A stretch of 13,187 nt of DNA from Acidimicrobiia bacterium (GCA_030623125.1 JAUXMQ010000003.1:1-13187); one strand, 5' to 3'. Positions 1 through 6,831 are shown, numbered from the stretch's first letter. Notes: generated from the sequence alone by a model not told the origin. Translations and numbers: made by a program.

Positions 1-195
1 CTCCGGGCCGTAGACCTCGATGATGCGCCCGCGAGGCACGCCACCGATTCCCAGGGCAAGATCCAGTGACAGTGCTCCGGTGGGGATCACGTCAATTCGC
101 CGTTGCGCCGACTCACCCATCTTCATGACTGCGCCTTTTCCAAATTGACGCTCTATCTGGCTCATCGCCATCTCGAGTGCTTTGTCACGTTCCAC
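1..195 (-). CDS. recA: RecA recombinase, N-terminal part (cut by window edge)
   Basis: RecA binds single-stranded DNA, drives homologous strand exchange and stimulates LexA self-cleavage. The 65 visible codons carry the diagnostic N-terminus: the RDKALEMA helix, QIERQFGKGAVMKMG, and the stretch TGALSLDLALGIGGVPRGRIIEVYGPE, which ends exactly where the Walker A loop should begin. The gene continues off the left edge. I prefer the GTG start at 195: AGGAAGGA lies about 6 nt upstream, and the protein then begins at the usual family position. An in-frame ATG at 216 would add 7 residues but has no clear ribosome binding site. It is last in the rimO-cinA-thpR-recA run but has its own promoter region with an SOS box, so DNA-damage induction is expected. 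Confidence 0.93.
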   Translation of the reverse strand, partial: MERDKALEMAMSQIERQFGKGAVMKMGESAQRRIDVIPTGALSLDLALGIGGVPRGRIIEVYGPE

Positions 196-256
196 GTTGC
201 GTCCTTCCTGACTCATATCACCAAAACCGTATCGGACCACCCTGACAGATTTAGTG

Positions 257-262
257 ATGCTA
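257..262 (-). promoter_or_regulatory. Candidate -10 element of the recA promoter
   Basis: On the minus strand TAGCAT fits the actinobacterial TANNNT pattern and sits 3 nt downstream of the SOS palindrome, about 60 nt before the recA GTG. A -35-like TTGCGA overlaps the distal edge of the SOS box, but its spacing of about 14 nt is short. The -35 call is therefore weak and the -10 call is only moderate. Confidence 0.4.
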
Positions 263-265
263 GAT

Positions 266-279
266 CGAACATGTGTTCG
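266..279. promoter_or_regulatory. LexA-binding SOS box of recA
   Basis: CGAACATGTGTTCG matches the Gram-positive/actinobacterial SOS box CGAAC-N4-GTTCG with no mismatch in either half-site. It lies about 70 nt upstream of the preferred recA start and 10 nt past the thpR stop. On the minus strand it is followed after 3 nt by TAGCAT, a TANNNT-type -10. LexA bound here would therefore cover the region just upstream of the -10. That it is used by LexA in this organism is inferred from the pattern and position. Confidence 0.88.
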
Positions 280-289
280 CAAGTTGGAT

Positions 290-835
290 TTACCCGAAAA
301 ACGTGAAGGTTTCAAGAGGTTCGTATCTGACACCACCTCCGTTGGAACGGCTTTCGTAGACGAGGATCTCATCGCACGACCATCGCAGGTCGAGTTTTTC
401 TGTGGTCAGAGCGCCGATGTCCTCGGGTGGGCGGATTCGTGACAGGGTGAGATGGGGTCGGTACGGACGCTCCTCCGGTTCGAGGCCGGCGGCTCGGGCA
501 GCCTCTTCGGCAATCTCGTTGAGTCGAACAAGCGTCTCCACCCCCTCGATGACATCGGCCCAGAGGACGGTCGCTTTTCGTTCGTTGGGAAAACCTCCCA
601 ACGAACCGAGCCTGATCGGAAACGGGGACACACGTTCGACCCCGCTCATACCGGCGAGGAACCGTTCGTAGGTGACCTCGTCCACGACCCCCAGAAATCT
701 CAGTGTCAGATGCCAGTTCTCCGGTGGGACCAGCCTGCCGGGAATGGCGAGAACCGATGTCCGGTCGGCAAGCGCCATCCGGATCTCGGGAGGCAGCGGC
801 ACCGCGGCAAATACTCGCCCTAGCGTCCCCACCAC
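290..835 (-). CDS. thpR: RNA 2',3'-cyclic phosphodiesterase (2H phosphoesterase superfamily)
   Basis: Members of this family (formerly '2'-5' RNA ligase', LigT/ThpR) hydrolyse 2',3'-cyclic phosphates at RNA ends, using two H-x-T/S-x motifs that face each other in a bilobal fold. Both are visible: HLTL at residues 42-45 within WHLTLRFLG, and HLTL at 128-131 within YRPHLTLSRIR. The 181-aa length is normal for the family. It starts with GTG inside the last codons of cinA (16-nt overlap), which suggests translational coupling. A second GTG follows directly and could be the true start. The recA SOS box sits just past its stop. The family is secure; the physiological substrate is not known in most bacteria. 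Confidence 0.88.
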   Translation of the reverse strand: MVGTLGRVFAAVPLPPEIRMALADRTSVLAIPGRLVPPENWHLTLRFLGVVDEVTYERFLAGMSGVERVSPFPIRLGSLGGFPNERKATVLWADVIEGVETLVRLNEIAEEAARAAGLEPEERPYRPHLTLSRIRPPEDIGALTTEKLDLRWSCDEILVYESRSNGGGVRYEPLETFTFFG

Positions 836-2055
836 TTGCCGATCAGCGCCAGACGGATGAGATGCAACGCGGAAGTGACGGCGTAGGTACGAACCCTTTC
901 CCGATCCCCAACCATGCGCATCTCCTTTGCCTGCGTGTGCTCCGGAGTTGAGACACCGATGACCATGGTCCCGACCGGTTTCTCCAGCGGCTCCGGGCCC
1001 GCCGAACCGGTGACCGACACCACAACATCGGCGCCAAGCAACTCGCGTCCGCCTCGGGCCATCTCCTCCGCCGTCTCCAGGTCGACAACCGTCGATGCGT
1101 CACTGACGCCGAGCAGACGCTCCTTCAATTCGGAGTGATAAGCAACAATGCCACCGCGAGTCATGGCCGACGAGCCTGGCAGGGAGGTGAGTGCCGCGGT
1201 CACCAGGCCACCCGTCATCGACTCTGCCGCGGCGATGGTGTAGTCGAGTTCGGTGAGCAACCTGAAGATGACTCTCTCGATGGTTTCGTCATCGGTGCCA
1301 AACAGGACCGAGCCCATCCGGGATCTGACCTCCGTTTCCATCGGCTCTATCAGTTTCAATGCCGAGGCCCGGTCATCGGCCTTGGCGGTGATCCGAATCT
1401 TGATCTCACCTCCGGAAGCGAGAAACGCAAGGGAAGGATTGGTCGAACTGCGGTAGAGGTCGTCTAACGAATCGGCGATGTCCGACTCCGAGCGACCCCA
1501 CGTGCGAAGGAGTCGGCTCGCCAGGACGGCCTTCTCACCTGAAGCGGCGGAGAGACGCGGAATCACCTCTTCGTGCAACAAGTGCTCCATCTCGGCCGGG
1601 ACCCCGGGCACGCAGAAGATCAGCGTGTCTTCGTGTTCGATCATCAGTCCCGGCGCGGTGCCCTTCGGGTTGGTCAGAAGCTCCGCACCGGCGGGGTGCT
1701 CGGCCTGTTGGAGGTTGGACTCGGGCATCTCCCGGCCTCTGCGCTCCCACCACCCTCGAAGATGATCGGCGTACTCGTCGCTGAACTCCATCTCCAGACC
1801 GGTGGCCAGGCAAACCGCCTCCCGGGTGAGGTCATCCTGGGTGGGGCCAATTCCCCCGGTGATGATCACCGCATCGGATCGTTCGATGCCAACTCTGATC
1901 GATTCCGCGACGCGAGCCTCGTTGTCACCGACGACCTGCTGGAAGTGAGCGTCGAAACCCTGCTCGGCTAGAGCCGAGCCGATTGTCGATGCGTTGGTGT
2001 TCGTAATCTGGCCTAGCAGCAACTCCGTGCCAACGGCGATTACCTCGACAATCAC
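820..2055 (-). CDS. cinA: CinA-family protein with C-terminal NMN-deamidase (PncC-like) domain
   Basis: The product is 411 aa, standard for full-length CinA. The N-terminal MoaB/MogA-like domain (about 1-170) starts IVEVIAVGTELLLGQITNTNA and carries TGGIGPTQDD at 66-75; this domain has ADP-ribose/nucleotide pyrophosphatase activity in studied members. The C-terminal domain (about 255-411) has AAAESMTGGLVTAALTSLPG and a later VVSVTGSAGPE segment, the signature of nicotinamide-mononucleotide deamidases that recycle pyridine nucleotides. I chose the GTG at 2055, which overlaps the rimO TGA in GTGA. This gives the canonical N-terminus; the longer in-frame extension upstream is unlike the family. 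It is a close neighbour of recA, as in many bacteria. Confidence 0.92.
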   Translation of the reverse strand: MIVEVIAVGTELLLGQITNTNASTIGSALAEQGFDAHFQQVVGDNEARVAESIRVGIERSDAVIITGGIGPTQDDLTREAVCLATGLEMEFSDEYADHLRGWWERRGREMPESNLQQAEHPAGAELLTNPKGTAPGLMIEHEDTLIFCVPGVPAEMEHLLHEEVIPRLSAASGEKAVLASRLLRTWGRSESDIADSLDDLYRSSTNPSLAFLASGGEIKIRITAKADDRASALKLIEPMETEVRSRMGSVLFGTDDETIERVIFRLLTELDYTIAAAESMTGGLVTAALTSLPGSSAMTRGGIVAYHSELKERLLGVSDASTVVDLETAEEMARGGRELLGADVVVSVTGSAGPEPLEKPVGTMVIGVSTPEHTQAKEMRMVGDRERVRTYAVTSALHLIRLALIGKWWGR

Positions 2056-3359
2056 AGAACGATGGCTTCCATGTCCGGGCCGTAGACTCCGGTGTACTCG
2101 ACCTTGACCCACTCCCCCGGTTTGCCCCGGTCGAGGCGAACGACACCATCGATCTCGGGAGCGTGCCGATAGGAACGCCCCACCGGCACATCGTCTTCGA
2201 CCTGATCGACGAGAATCTCATCGGCTCGACCCAGCCACGCCTCGTTGTGTGTGGTGGTGACCTCGTCCTGGATGCCGGAGAGATGGCGGAGTCGCTCCAT
2301 CGTCACCTCCCTCGGCACCTGATCCTCCATCGTGGCCGCAGGTGTGCCCGGTTCGGCCGAGTAGGGGAAGAACCCTGCCCAGTCGATCCGGGCGCTCTCC
2401 AGGAAGTCGGCGAGCTCATCGACGTGATCGTCGGTTTCGCCGGGAAAGCCGACAATGAAAGAAGAGCGAAGCGCCGACGATGGCTCGAGGTCACGGATGC
2501 GTGACACCAGGGCAAGGTGCTTCTCAGTGTTGCCCGGGCGTTTCATCGCTCGGAGCAGCTGCTGGGACACATGTTGAAGAGAGAGATCGAAGTATGGGGC
2601 CACCATGGCGTTAGAAGTCATCTCGTCGAGGAGACGGTCGCTGATCTCTCGCGGGTGCAGATAGAGCAGTCGAAGGCGGCGCAGACCGTCGACATCGGAA
2701 AGGAAGGCGAGAAGGTCCGAGAGCCCACCGGGGGCATCGATATCACGGCCGTAGGCTGCGAGATCCTGAGCGACCAGCACCACCTCGCTCACCCCGGAAC
2801 CCACCAGACCACCAAGCTCATCCCTTATCTCCACCGGGCGACGTGAGCGCTGCTTGCCCCTGATCAAGGGGATAGCGCAGAAAGTGCACGGTTTGTTGCA
2901 TCCTTCGGCCACTTTCAGATAGGCGTACGGCAGGTTTGAGACGGGGCGACCTGTGGCGTGGAGGATGTCCATGATTGGGCGCCGTTTGATGTCTACGGGA
3001 TGCCAACGAGTCAAGTCATCGAGAACACCCACCAGTTCGCCGTAGCGGTCGATTCCGAGAACGGCGTCGACTTCCGGTAAGGCCGATGACACCTCTGTGC
3101 CAAAACGCTGAGCCATGCAACCGATCACTATCGACCGAGCGTCGTCGCGCTTGCGGTCTTCGAGGTCGAGGATGGTGTCGACCGACTCTGCCCGGGCCTC
3201 CTCGATGAACGCGCAGGTGTTGACCATCACGACATCAGCGGTCTCGGGTGAGTCCGCCCAGACGTAGCCGGCCTCGGAAAGCATCGTTGCGACCTTCTCC
3301 GAGTCGACCTGGTTTTTGGCACAGCCCAGCGTGGTGAGCCATAAGGAGGGGGCAGTCAT
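2052..3359 (-). CDS. rimO: Ribosomal protein S12 methylthiotransferase RimO (radical SAM)
   Basis: RimO adds a methylthio group to the conserved aspartate of ribosomal protein S12, using two [4Fe-4S] clusters. The N-terminal UPF0004 domain shows TLGCAKNQVDSE (Cys13), VNTCAFIEEA (Cys49) and IGCMAQR (Cys81). The radical-SAM motif C-x3-C-x2-C is at Cys154, Cys158 and Cys161 in EGCNKPCTFCAIPLIRGKQRSR. A TRAM domain forms roughly the last 65 residues. The length (435 aa) and the CAKNQVDSE form favour RimO over MiaB. Start: ATG at 3359, with a GTG directly before it at 3362. There is no good Shine-Dalgarno, but TATGCT lies 8 nt upstream of the ATG, so a leaderless start is likely. The stop overlaps the cinA start by 4 nt. 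Confidence 0.93.
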   Translation of the reverse strand: MTAPSLWLTTLGCAKNQVDSEKVATMLSEAGYVWADSPETADVVMVNTCAFIEEARAESVDTILDLEDRKRDDARSIVIGCMAQRFGTEVSSALPEVDAVLGIDRYGELVGVLDDLTRWHPVDIKRRPIMDILHATGRPVSNLPYAYLKVAEGCNKPCTFCAIPLIRGKQRSRRPVEIRDELGGLVGSGVSEVVLVAQDLAAYGRDIDAPGGLSDLLAFLSDVDGLRRLRLLYLHPREISDRLLDEMTSNAMVAPYFDLSLQHVSQQLLRAMKRPGNTEKHLALVSRIRDLEPSSALRSSFIVGFPGETDDHVDELADFLESARIDWAGFFPYSAEPGTPAATMEDQVPREVTMERLRHLSGIQDEVTTTHNEAWLGRADEILVDQVEDDVPVGRSYRHAPEIDGVVRLDRGKPGEWVKVEYTGVYGPDMEAIVL

Positions 3360-3367
3360 CACCCAAG

Positions 3368-3373
3368 AGCATA
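3368..3373 (-). promoter_or_regulatory. rimO: Candidate -10 element for leaderless rimO transcription
   Basis: On the minus strand TATGCT fits TANNNT and resembles TATAAT. It ends 8 nt before the rimO ATG (5 nt before the alternative GTG). That spacing is typical of actinobacterial leaderless genes, and no Shine-Dalgarno is present. It begins 3 nt after the hairpin at 3377-3419, so a -35 element would lie inside the hairpin arm. Confidence 0.4.
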
Positions 3374-3376
3374 AAT

Positions 3377-3419
3377 GCGTGTGCAGCTACGCGGCCCCAG
3401 GCCACGTAGCCGCACACGC
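3377..3419. terminator. 20-bp hairpin, probable terminator; member of a palindrome family
   Basis: Two 20-nt arms (3377-3396 and 3400-3419) flank a 3-nt loop. As minus-strand RNA all 20 positions pair, two of them as G-U; as plus-strand RNA the same two positions are mismatches, so the element favours the minus strand. It starts 7 nt past the stop of the 84-aa minus-strand gene, fitting transcription termination before rimO. The following ATTTATGCT is only modestly T-rich. The outer arms read GCGTGTGC and GCACACGC, shared with the hairpin at 13005-13047. Confidence 0.6.
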
Positions 3420-3426
3420 TTGAAGG

Positions 3427-3681
3427 TCAGGATCGGCTCGCTTCGACCACCGCCAGGAGGTCCGGCGAGTCGACGGCGTCGGCCAGGGTGTTCCAAGTGG
3501 CGGTGCTCACATCGCCCTCCTCTTCGATCTCTGCACAGGCCAGATAGATGGCGTCGGCGAGGGGCCCGACAGCGTGATCAGCGTCGAATGCCTCAGAAAC
3601 ACAGGTGCGAGCCAAGGGAACGTCGCGTCGCCCGATCGCGCGAATCGCTTCCTCGGCGGAAGCCGTCGCCTTGGCCTCCAC
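3427..3681 (-). CDS. Small hypothetical protein, 84 aa, downstream of the GAPDH homologue
   Basis: I do not recognise this protein. It is alanine- and acid-rich, without signal peptide, membrane segment or cysteine cluster: one Cys near residue 27 (ARTCVSEAF) and one near 49 (YLACAEIEEEG). The composition and spacing suggest a small helical bundle. Evidence that it is a gene: the GTG start lies 2 nt after the stop of the GAPDH homologue with a GAGA-type Shine-Dalgarno 7 nt upstream, the reading frame is open with GC-rich third positions, and a strong hairpin lies 7 nt past its stop. It is probably cotranscribed with, and perhaps functionally tied to, the dehydrogenase. Confidence 0.65.
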   Translation of the reverse strand: MEAKATASAEEAIRAIGRRDVPLARTCVSEAFDADHAVGPLADAIYLACAEIEEEGDVSTATWNTLADAVDSPDLLAVVEASRS

Positions 3682-3683
3682 GT

Positions 3684-4739
3684 CTATATCTCGGCGAACA
3701 GATACCGGCGGAGAATGTCGAGCCTCTCCTCGCGGCGGGAAGGGTCCAGGTACCAGAGCAGCGCTGCCACCGTGGAAAGAAGAGGGTTGCCGTCCTGGGG
3801 AGTGAAAGAAAAACCCACGACCTCGTTGCCGTTGCGCACCGCCAGCGTTTCCAACGCAACAACAGCCTGGCTCATGATCCTGCCGTAGTAACCGTGGTCG
3901 CGGCCAAAGGAGAACACCTGATTCGCCGACTTCTTGTGGGTCACTGCGATCCGGGTATTGGCCAACAGGCGCTCCCTCACCTCGTCCAGCGTCATGTCGC
4001 GATCGAGGGTCAGAGAAAAGTGCAACGAGTGCATGTACTGCGTATTCATCTTGATAGCCGACGAGAACACGTTCAGGTCGTATCCCAGCGTGCTGAAGAT
4101 GTCATGGGCGTCACGGGCGTGATGGGTACCGAACCTCTCATCGCCATGCCCTCCCACCGTCGGACTCGCCACGTAGCCTGTGTCCTGAGAAATGTCGTTG
4201 GCTCTGCGCATGCACATGAAGCGTCCGTCCACGAGATGATTGGTCCCGTCGGTGTCCATCCCCAATGCCTTGATGAGCACCGAGATGTTGTGAGTGTTGC
4301 AACTCACGATCTGGAGAAACTTGTCGTCCCCCCGGACCAGGGCCGAGTCGTTGATACCCCTGGCGTACTTCTTACCGAAGCCATGCTCTGAGCCCTGAGC
4401 CATGAACCCGACGGGCCCGATCGCATCCAGGTAGAACTCGTCCTTGTTCTGGTTACCGACTGGCGTGCAGTCGATGACCACGGAAGCGCGTTCGATTGCC
4501 TCTCGCTTCTCGAACTTCGGCGTGTGACCCAACTCCTCAAAGGTCGGCCTCTTGTCGTCGTCGACGCAGAGAACAGCACCGCGGCGCACCAGATCCGCCA
4601 CCTTGGCCCTTTCGGTGACGAGCGGAGTGCGTTTGTGAAAAGTGACCTCATCAAGACCGAAGTGGTCTTTGTTGTCGGCGAGGAGACCGATCAGGGGTTC
4701 GCCGATGGTTCCTGTTCCCACTACGTGGACGATGTTCAT
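3684..4739 (-). CDS. Archaeal-type (class II) glyceraldehyde-3-phosphate dehydrogenase homologue
   Basis: A 351-aa oxidoreductase. The N-terminus HVVGTGTIGEPLIGLLADNK is a Rossmann dinucleotide-binding loop. VVIDCTPVGNQNKDEFY (87-103) and QIVSCNTHNI (143-152) match the order of motifs in archaeal GAPDH, where DCTP and SCNT lead to the catalytic cysteine, here Cys147. YMHSLHF (235-241) corresponds to the archaeal segment holding the catalytic histidine. Archaeal enzymes are about 335-340 aa, so this one is slightly long. Known family chemistry is phosphorylating NAD(P)-dependent oxidation of glyceraldehyde 3-phosphate, but the overall sequence is divergent and the residues after SCNT differ, so another phosphorylated aldehyde is possible. 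The start is firm: ATG with GGAGGG 7 nt upstream. The 84-aa gene follows. Confidence 0.75.
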   Translation of the reverse strand: MNIVHVVGTGTIGEPLIGLLADNKDHFGLDEVTFHKRTPLVTERAKVADLVRRGAVLCVDDDKRPTFEELGHTPKFEKREAIERASVVIDCTPVGNQNKDEFYLDAIGPVGFMAQGSEHGFGKKYARGINDSALVRGDDKFLQIVSCNTHNISVLIKALGMDTDGTNHLVDGRFMCMRRANDISQDTGYVASPTVGGHGDERFGTHHARDAHDIFSTLGYDLNVFSSAIKMNTQYMHSLHFSLTLDRDMTLDEVRERLLANTRIAVTHKKSANQVFSFGRDHGYYGRIMSQAVVALETLAVRNGNEVVGFSFTPQDGNPLLSTVAALLWYLDPSRREERLDILRRYLFAEI

Positions 4740-4746
4740 GGCGGAT

Positions 4747-4752
4747 CCCTCC
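4747..4752 (-). promoter_or_regulatory. Strong Shine-Dalgarno of the GAPDH homologue
   Basis: GGAGGG on the minus strand, 7 nt before the ATG at 4739. It is the best ribosome binding site in the window and fixes this start. Confidence 0.75.
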
Positions 4753-4783
4753 GGGGCGGCTGTCGTTTGTTGTCCCGATGTAA

Positions 4784-4789
4784 ATGATA
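4784..4789 (-). promoter_or_regulatory. Candidate -10 element upstream of the GAPDH homologue
   Basis: TATCAT on the minus strand fits TANNNT and lies about 45 nt before the start codon, in the AT-richest part of the gap between the upstream hairpin terminator and the gene. No convincing -35 is seen at 16-18 nt. Confidence 0.3.
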
Positions 4790-4826
4790 ACTCTCACTCC
4801 GGACCCGGGCCGAAACTCTTCTCTAT

Positions 4827-4861
4827 GAAGATCTACGCGGGTTATGCCCGCGTAGATCTTC
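4827..4861. terminator. Perfect 15-bp hairpin, terminator of the Rieske-ThDP gene
   Basis: Arms 4827-4841 and 4847-4861 are perfectly complementary (GAAGATCTACGCGGG pairs with CCCGCGTAGATCTTC) around a 5-nt loop. The hairpin begins 10 nt past the minus-strand stop at 4872, where an intrinsic terminator is expected. The downstream minus-strand sequence has no real T-run, so termination may be of the U-tract-poor actinobacterial kind. Confidence 0.65.
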
Positions 4862-4871
4862 GCAGAACAGG

Positions 4872-6824
4872 TCAGACGAGAAGCGGGTCGGTGTCGATGT
4901 GCACGAGGGAGGGCCCTTCAAAGGCAAGGGCCGCCATGATCGCCTCATCCAGACCGGAGGCGTCCCTTGCCCGGAATCCTCGCCCGCCACAGAGATTGGC
5001 AAACTCGGCGAAGTCCGGGTTGTGGAGACTCGTCTGCCACACATCAAACTCGCCACCACGCTGCTCCTTGCTGATCTTTCCCAACTCGTCGTTGACAAGG
5101 AGGATCAGGGTGATGTCCATCTTGTATTTCACCGCGGTCGTGAACTCCATGGCGTATTGCCCAAACCCGCCGTCACCGGCAATGGCAACCACCTGGCGCT
5201 CCCCGCCAACTGCGGCCCACAGCCCCATCGCCGCCGGAAAGGCAAAGCCGATTGACCCGAGATAGCCCGACATCACCACTGACTGGTTCACCACCTCGAA
5301 GTAGCGGCCAAACGAGTAGGTGTTGTTCCCGACGTCGACGGCCATCACCGCGTCGGCGTCGATCAGCCTGGACAGACTGTCGAAAATCGCCGCCGAGTTG
5401 ACGCCCCGACCCGAATCATCGGCCCGGCGGCTGGCTTTCTCCCTGCGCCAGATGTCTCGGCGTTCCGCAACCTCTTCGGTGCGATCTTCGAATCCATCGC
5501 CCCCGGCCATTCGGTTTGCCAGCAGCTCAGCAGTCACCCCGACGTGTCCAAGGATCGGAATCTCAACGGGGTGGAATCGGCCAAGGGCCATCGGGTCGTA
5601 GTCAATCTGAATGATCGGCTTGTAGTCGGCTATCCCGGTGTGATCCGAAAAAGATGCTCCGAACACGATCAGCAGATCGCTCTCGTTCATGAACCACGAG
5701 GCGATTGGCGTGCCACTTCTTCCGAGGACGCCGCACCCGAGCGGATGAGAGTCGCTGATCTGACCTTTTGCCTTGAAAGTGGTGACAACGGGAGCGCCCA
5801 TGCTTTGGGCGCAGTTGATGATGCGGTCCATCTCGAAACGCGCCCCGGCGCCCACGATGAAAAGAGGCCTTTCAGATTCGGCAATCCTCGCAGCGGCCGC
5901 GTCGAGCACGTCTTCCGGTGGCGCGGTCTCGCGTTTGCCTGTACGTCCGGCTGGACTTCCCGCGGGCTCGCTGCTCGGTATCACCTGCACCTCATCGGGA
6001 AGCACCAGATGTGCCACGTCTCTCTCGACCAAGGCTGTCTTGCAGGCAAGAGTCATGATCTCGGCGTAGCTGCCCCCCGGCAGGACGGTCTCGGAATAGC
6101 GGGCGACATCGGTGAACGCGGCCTCCAGGTCGAGATCCTGAAATGCTCCACGCCCCTTGGTCTTCGAAGGGACCTGCCCGGAGATGGCGAGAATCGGGGC
6201 TCGATCCACCTTGGCGTCATATAGACCGGTCAACAGGTTTGTAGAGCCGGGGCCGGCGATTCCGAAACAGGCTGCCAGCTCACCGGTGAGCTTTCCGTAT
6301 GCGCTCGCCGCGAAGGACGCTGCACCCTCATGGCGAATCCCGATATAGGTCAAGTCACCCCTCGCCTCAGCCTCTCTCATAGCGTCAGCAAAGCCGAGAT
6401 TGGAGTGGCCGACCATGCCGAAGACGTGGGTGACTCCCCAGTTGACCATCGTCTCGACAAGGACATCGCTGACGGTCCTCTCCCGTTCGTGATGTGGGGG
6501 AAGCGCCACATAGACGCCGTCGTCGCGAACCTCGGTGGCAAAACACGAGGGGCTGTCAGAGAATCCCTCCGGGGGCTTCCCATCGAGGGGGTCGTAGTCG
6601 TATCCATGCCATGGGCAGCGGAGCCACCCCTTCTCGATCGACCCCTCGCCAAGCGGACCGCCCTGATGTGGGCAGCGGTTGTCGAGAGCGCCGTAGTTGC
6701 CGTCGACTTTGGTCAGGGCAAGGCTGCGCCTGCCGACAGTGACCGTCTTCACCCGCCCCTCAGGGAGATCATCGAGTTCGGCAACTTTGTGCCAGGTGGT
6801 GTCGGAATGCAGGCATTGGGTCAT
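4872..6824 (-). CDS. Rieske [2Fe-2S] domain fused to a pyruvate-oxidase-like ThDP-dependent enzyme
   Basis: A 650-aa fusion in one uninterrupted frame. Residues 10-110 form a Rieske ferredoxin-type domain with both ligand pairs: Cys51-x-His53 in CPHQGGPLGEG and Cys70-x2-His73 in LRCPWHGYDYD. Residues 116-650 are a complete ThDP enzyme: an N-terminal domain with the catalytic glutamate Glu166 in IRHEGAAS, a central domain (about 303-440) with QIDYDPMALGRFHP, and a C-terminal domain with GDG at 550-552 and ND at 578-579, the cofactor motif GDG-x26-ND. The central and C-terminal wording resembles pyruvate oxidase/acetolactate synthase more than oxalyl-CoA decarboxylase. A plausible but unproven job is decarboxylation of a 2-oxoacid with electrons leaving through the Rieske centre. 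There is no Shine-Dalgarno; TAGTTT 7 nt before the ATG suggests leaderless translation. A hairpin terminator follows. Confidence 0.85.
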   Translation of the reverse strand: MTQCLHSDTTWHKVAELDDLPEGRVKTVTVGRRSLALTKVDGNYGALDNRCPHQGGPLGEGSIEKGWLRCPWHGYDYDPLDGKPPEGFSDSPSCFATEVRDDGVYVALPPHHERERTVSDVLVETMVNWGVTHVFGMVGHSNLGFADAMREAEARGDLTYIGIRHEGAASFAASAYGKLTGELAACFGIAGPGSTNLLTGLYDAKVDRAPILAISGQVPSKTKGRGAFQDLDLEAAFTDVARYSETVLPGGSYAEIMTLACKTALVERDVAHLVLPDEVQVIPSSEPAGSPAGRTGKRETAPPEDVLDAAAARIAESERPLFIVGAGARFEMDRIINCAQSMGAPVVTTFKAKGQISDSHPLGCGVLGRSGTPIASWFMNESDLLIVFGASFSDHTGIADYKPIIQIDYDPMALGRFHPVEIPILGHVGVTAELLANRMAGGDGFEDRTEEVAERRDIWRREKASRRADDSGRGVNSAAIFDSLSRLIDADAVMAVDVGNNTYSFGRYFEVVNQSVVMSGYLGSIGFAFPAAMGLWAAVGGERQVVAIAGDGGFGQYAMEFTTAVKYKMDITLILLVNDELGKISKEQRGGEFDVWQTSLHNPDFAEFANLCGGRGFRARDASGLDEAIMAALAFEGPSLVHIDTDPLLV

Positions 6825-6831
6825 GTTGTGG

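Noticed and set aside
933..940. GCGTGTGC inside cinA, the same octamer as the palindrome ends
   Set aside because: It has no matching second arm and is explained by CinA codons (EHTQAKE), so it is chance rather than a third copy.
2056..2112. 19-codon N-terminal extension of CinA
   Set aside because: These residues lie inside rimO and do not match CinA N-termini; the GTG overlapping the rimO stop gives the canonical start.
3375..4391. 338-codon plus-strand open frame opposite the GAPDH homologue
   Set aside because: It is arginine/histidine-rich antisense of a confidently identified gene and begins inside the hairpin at 3377-3419.
4780..4792. AT-rich AAATGATAA resembling a Fur/IdeR-type iron box upstream of the GAPDH homologue
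   Set aside because: It matches only part of one half-site with no clear dyad; it is better read as a -10 region.
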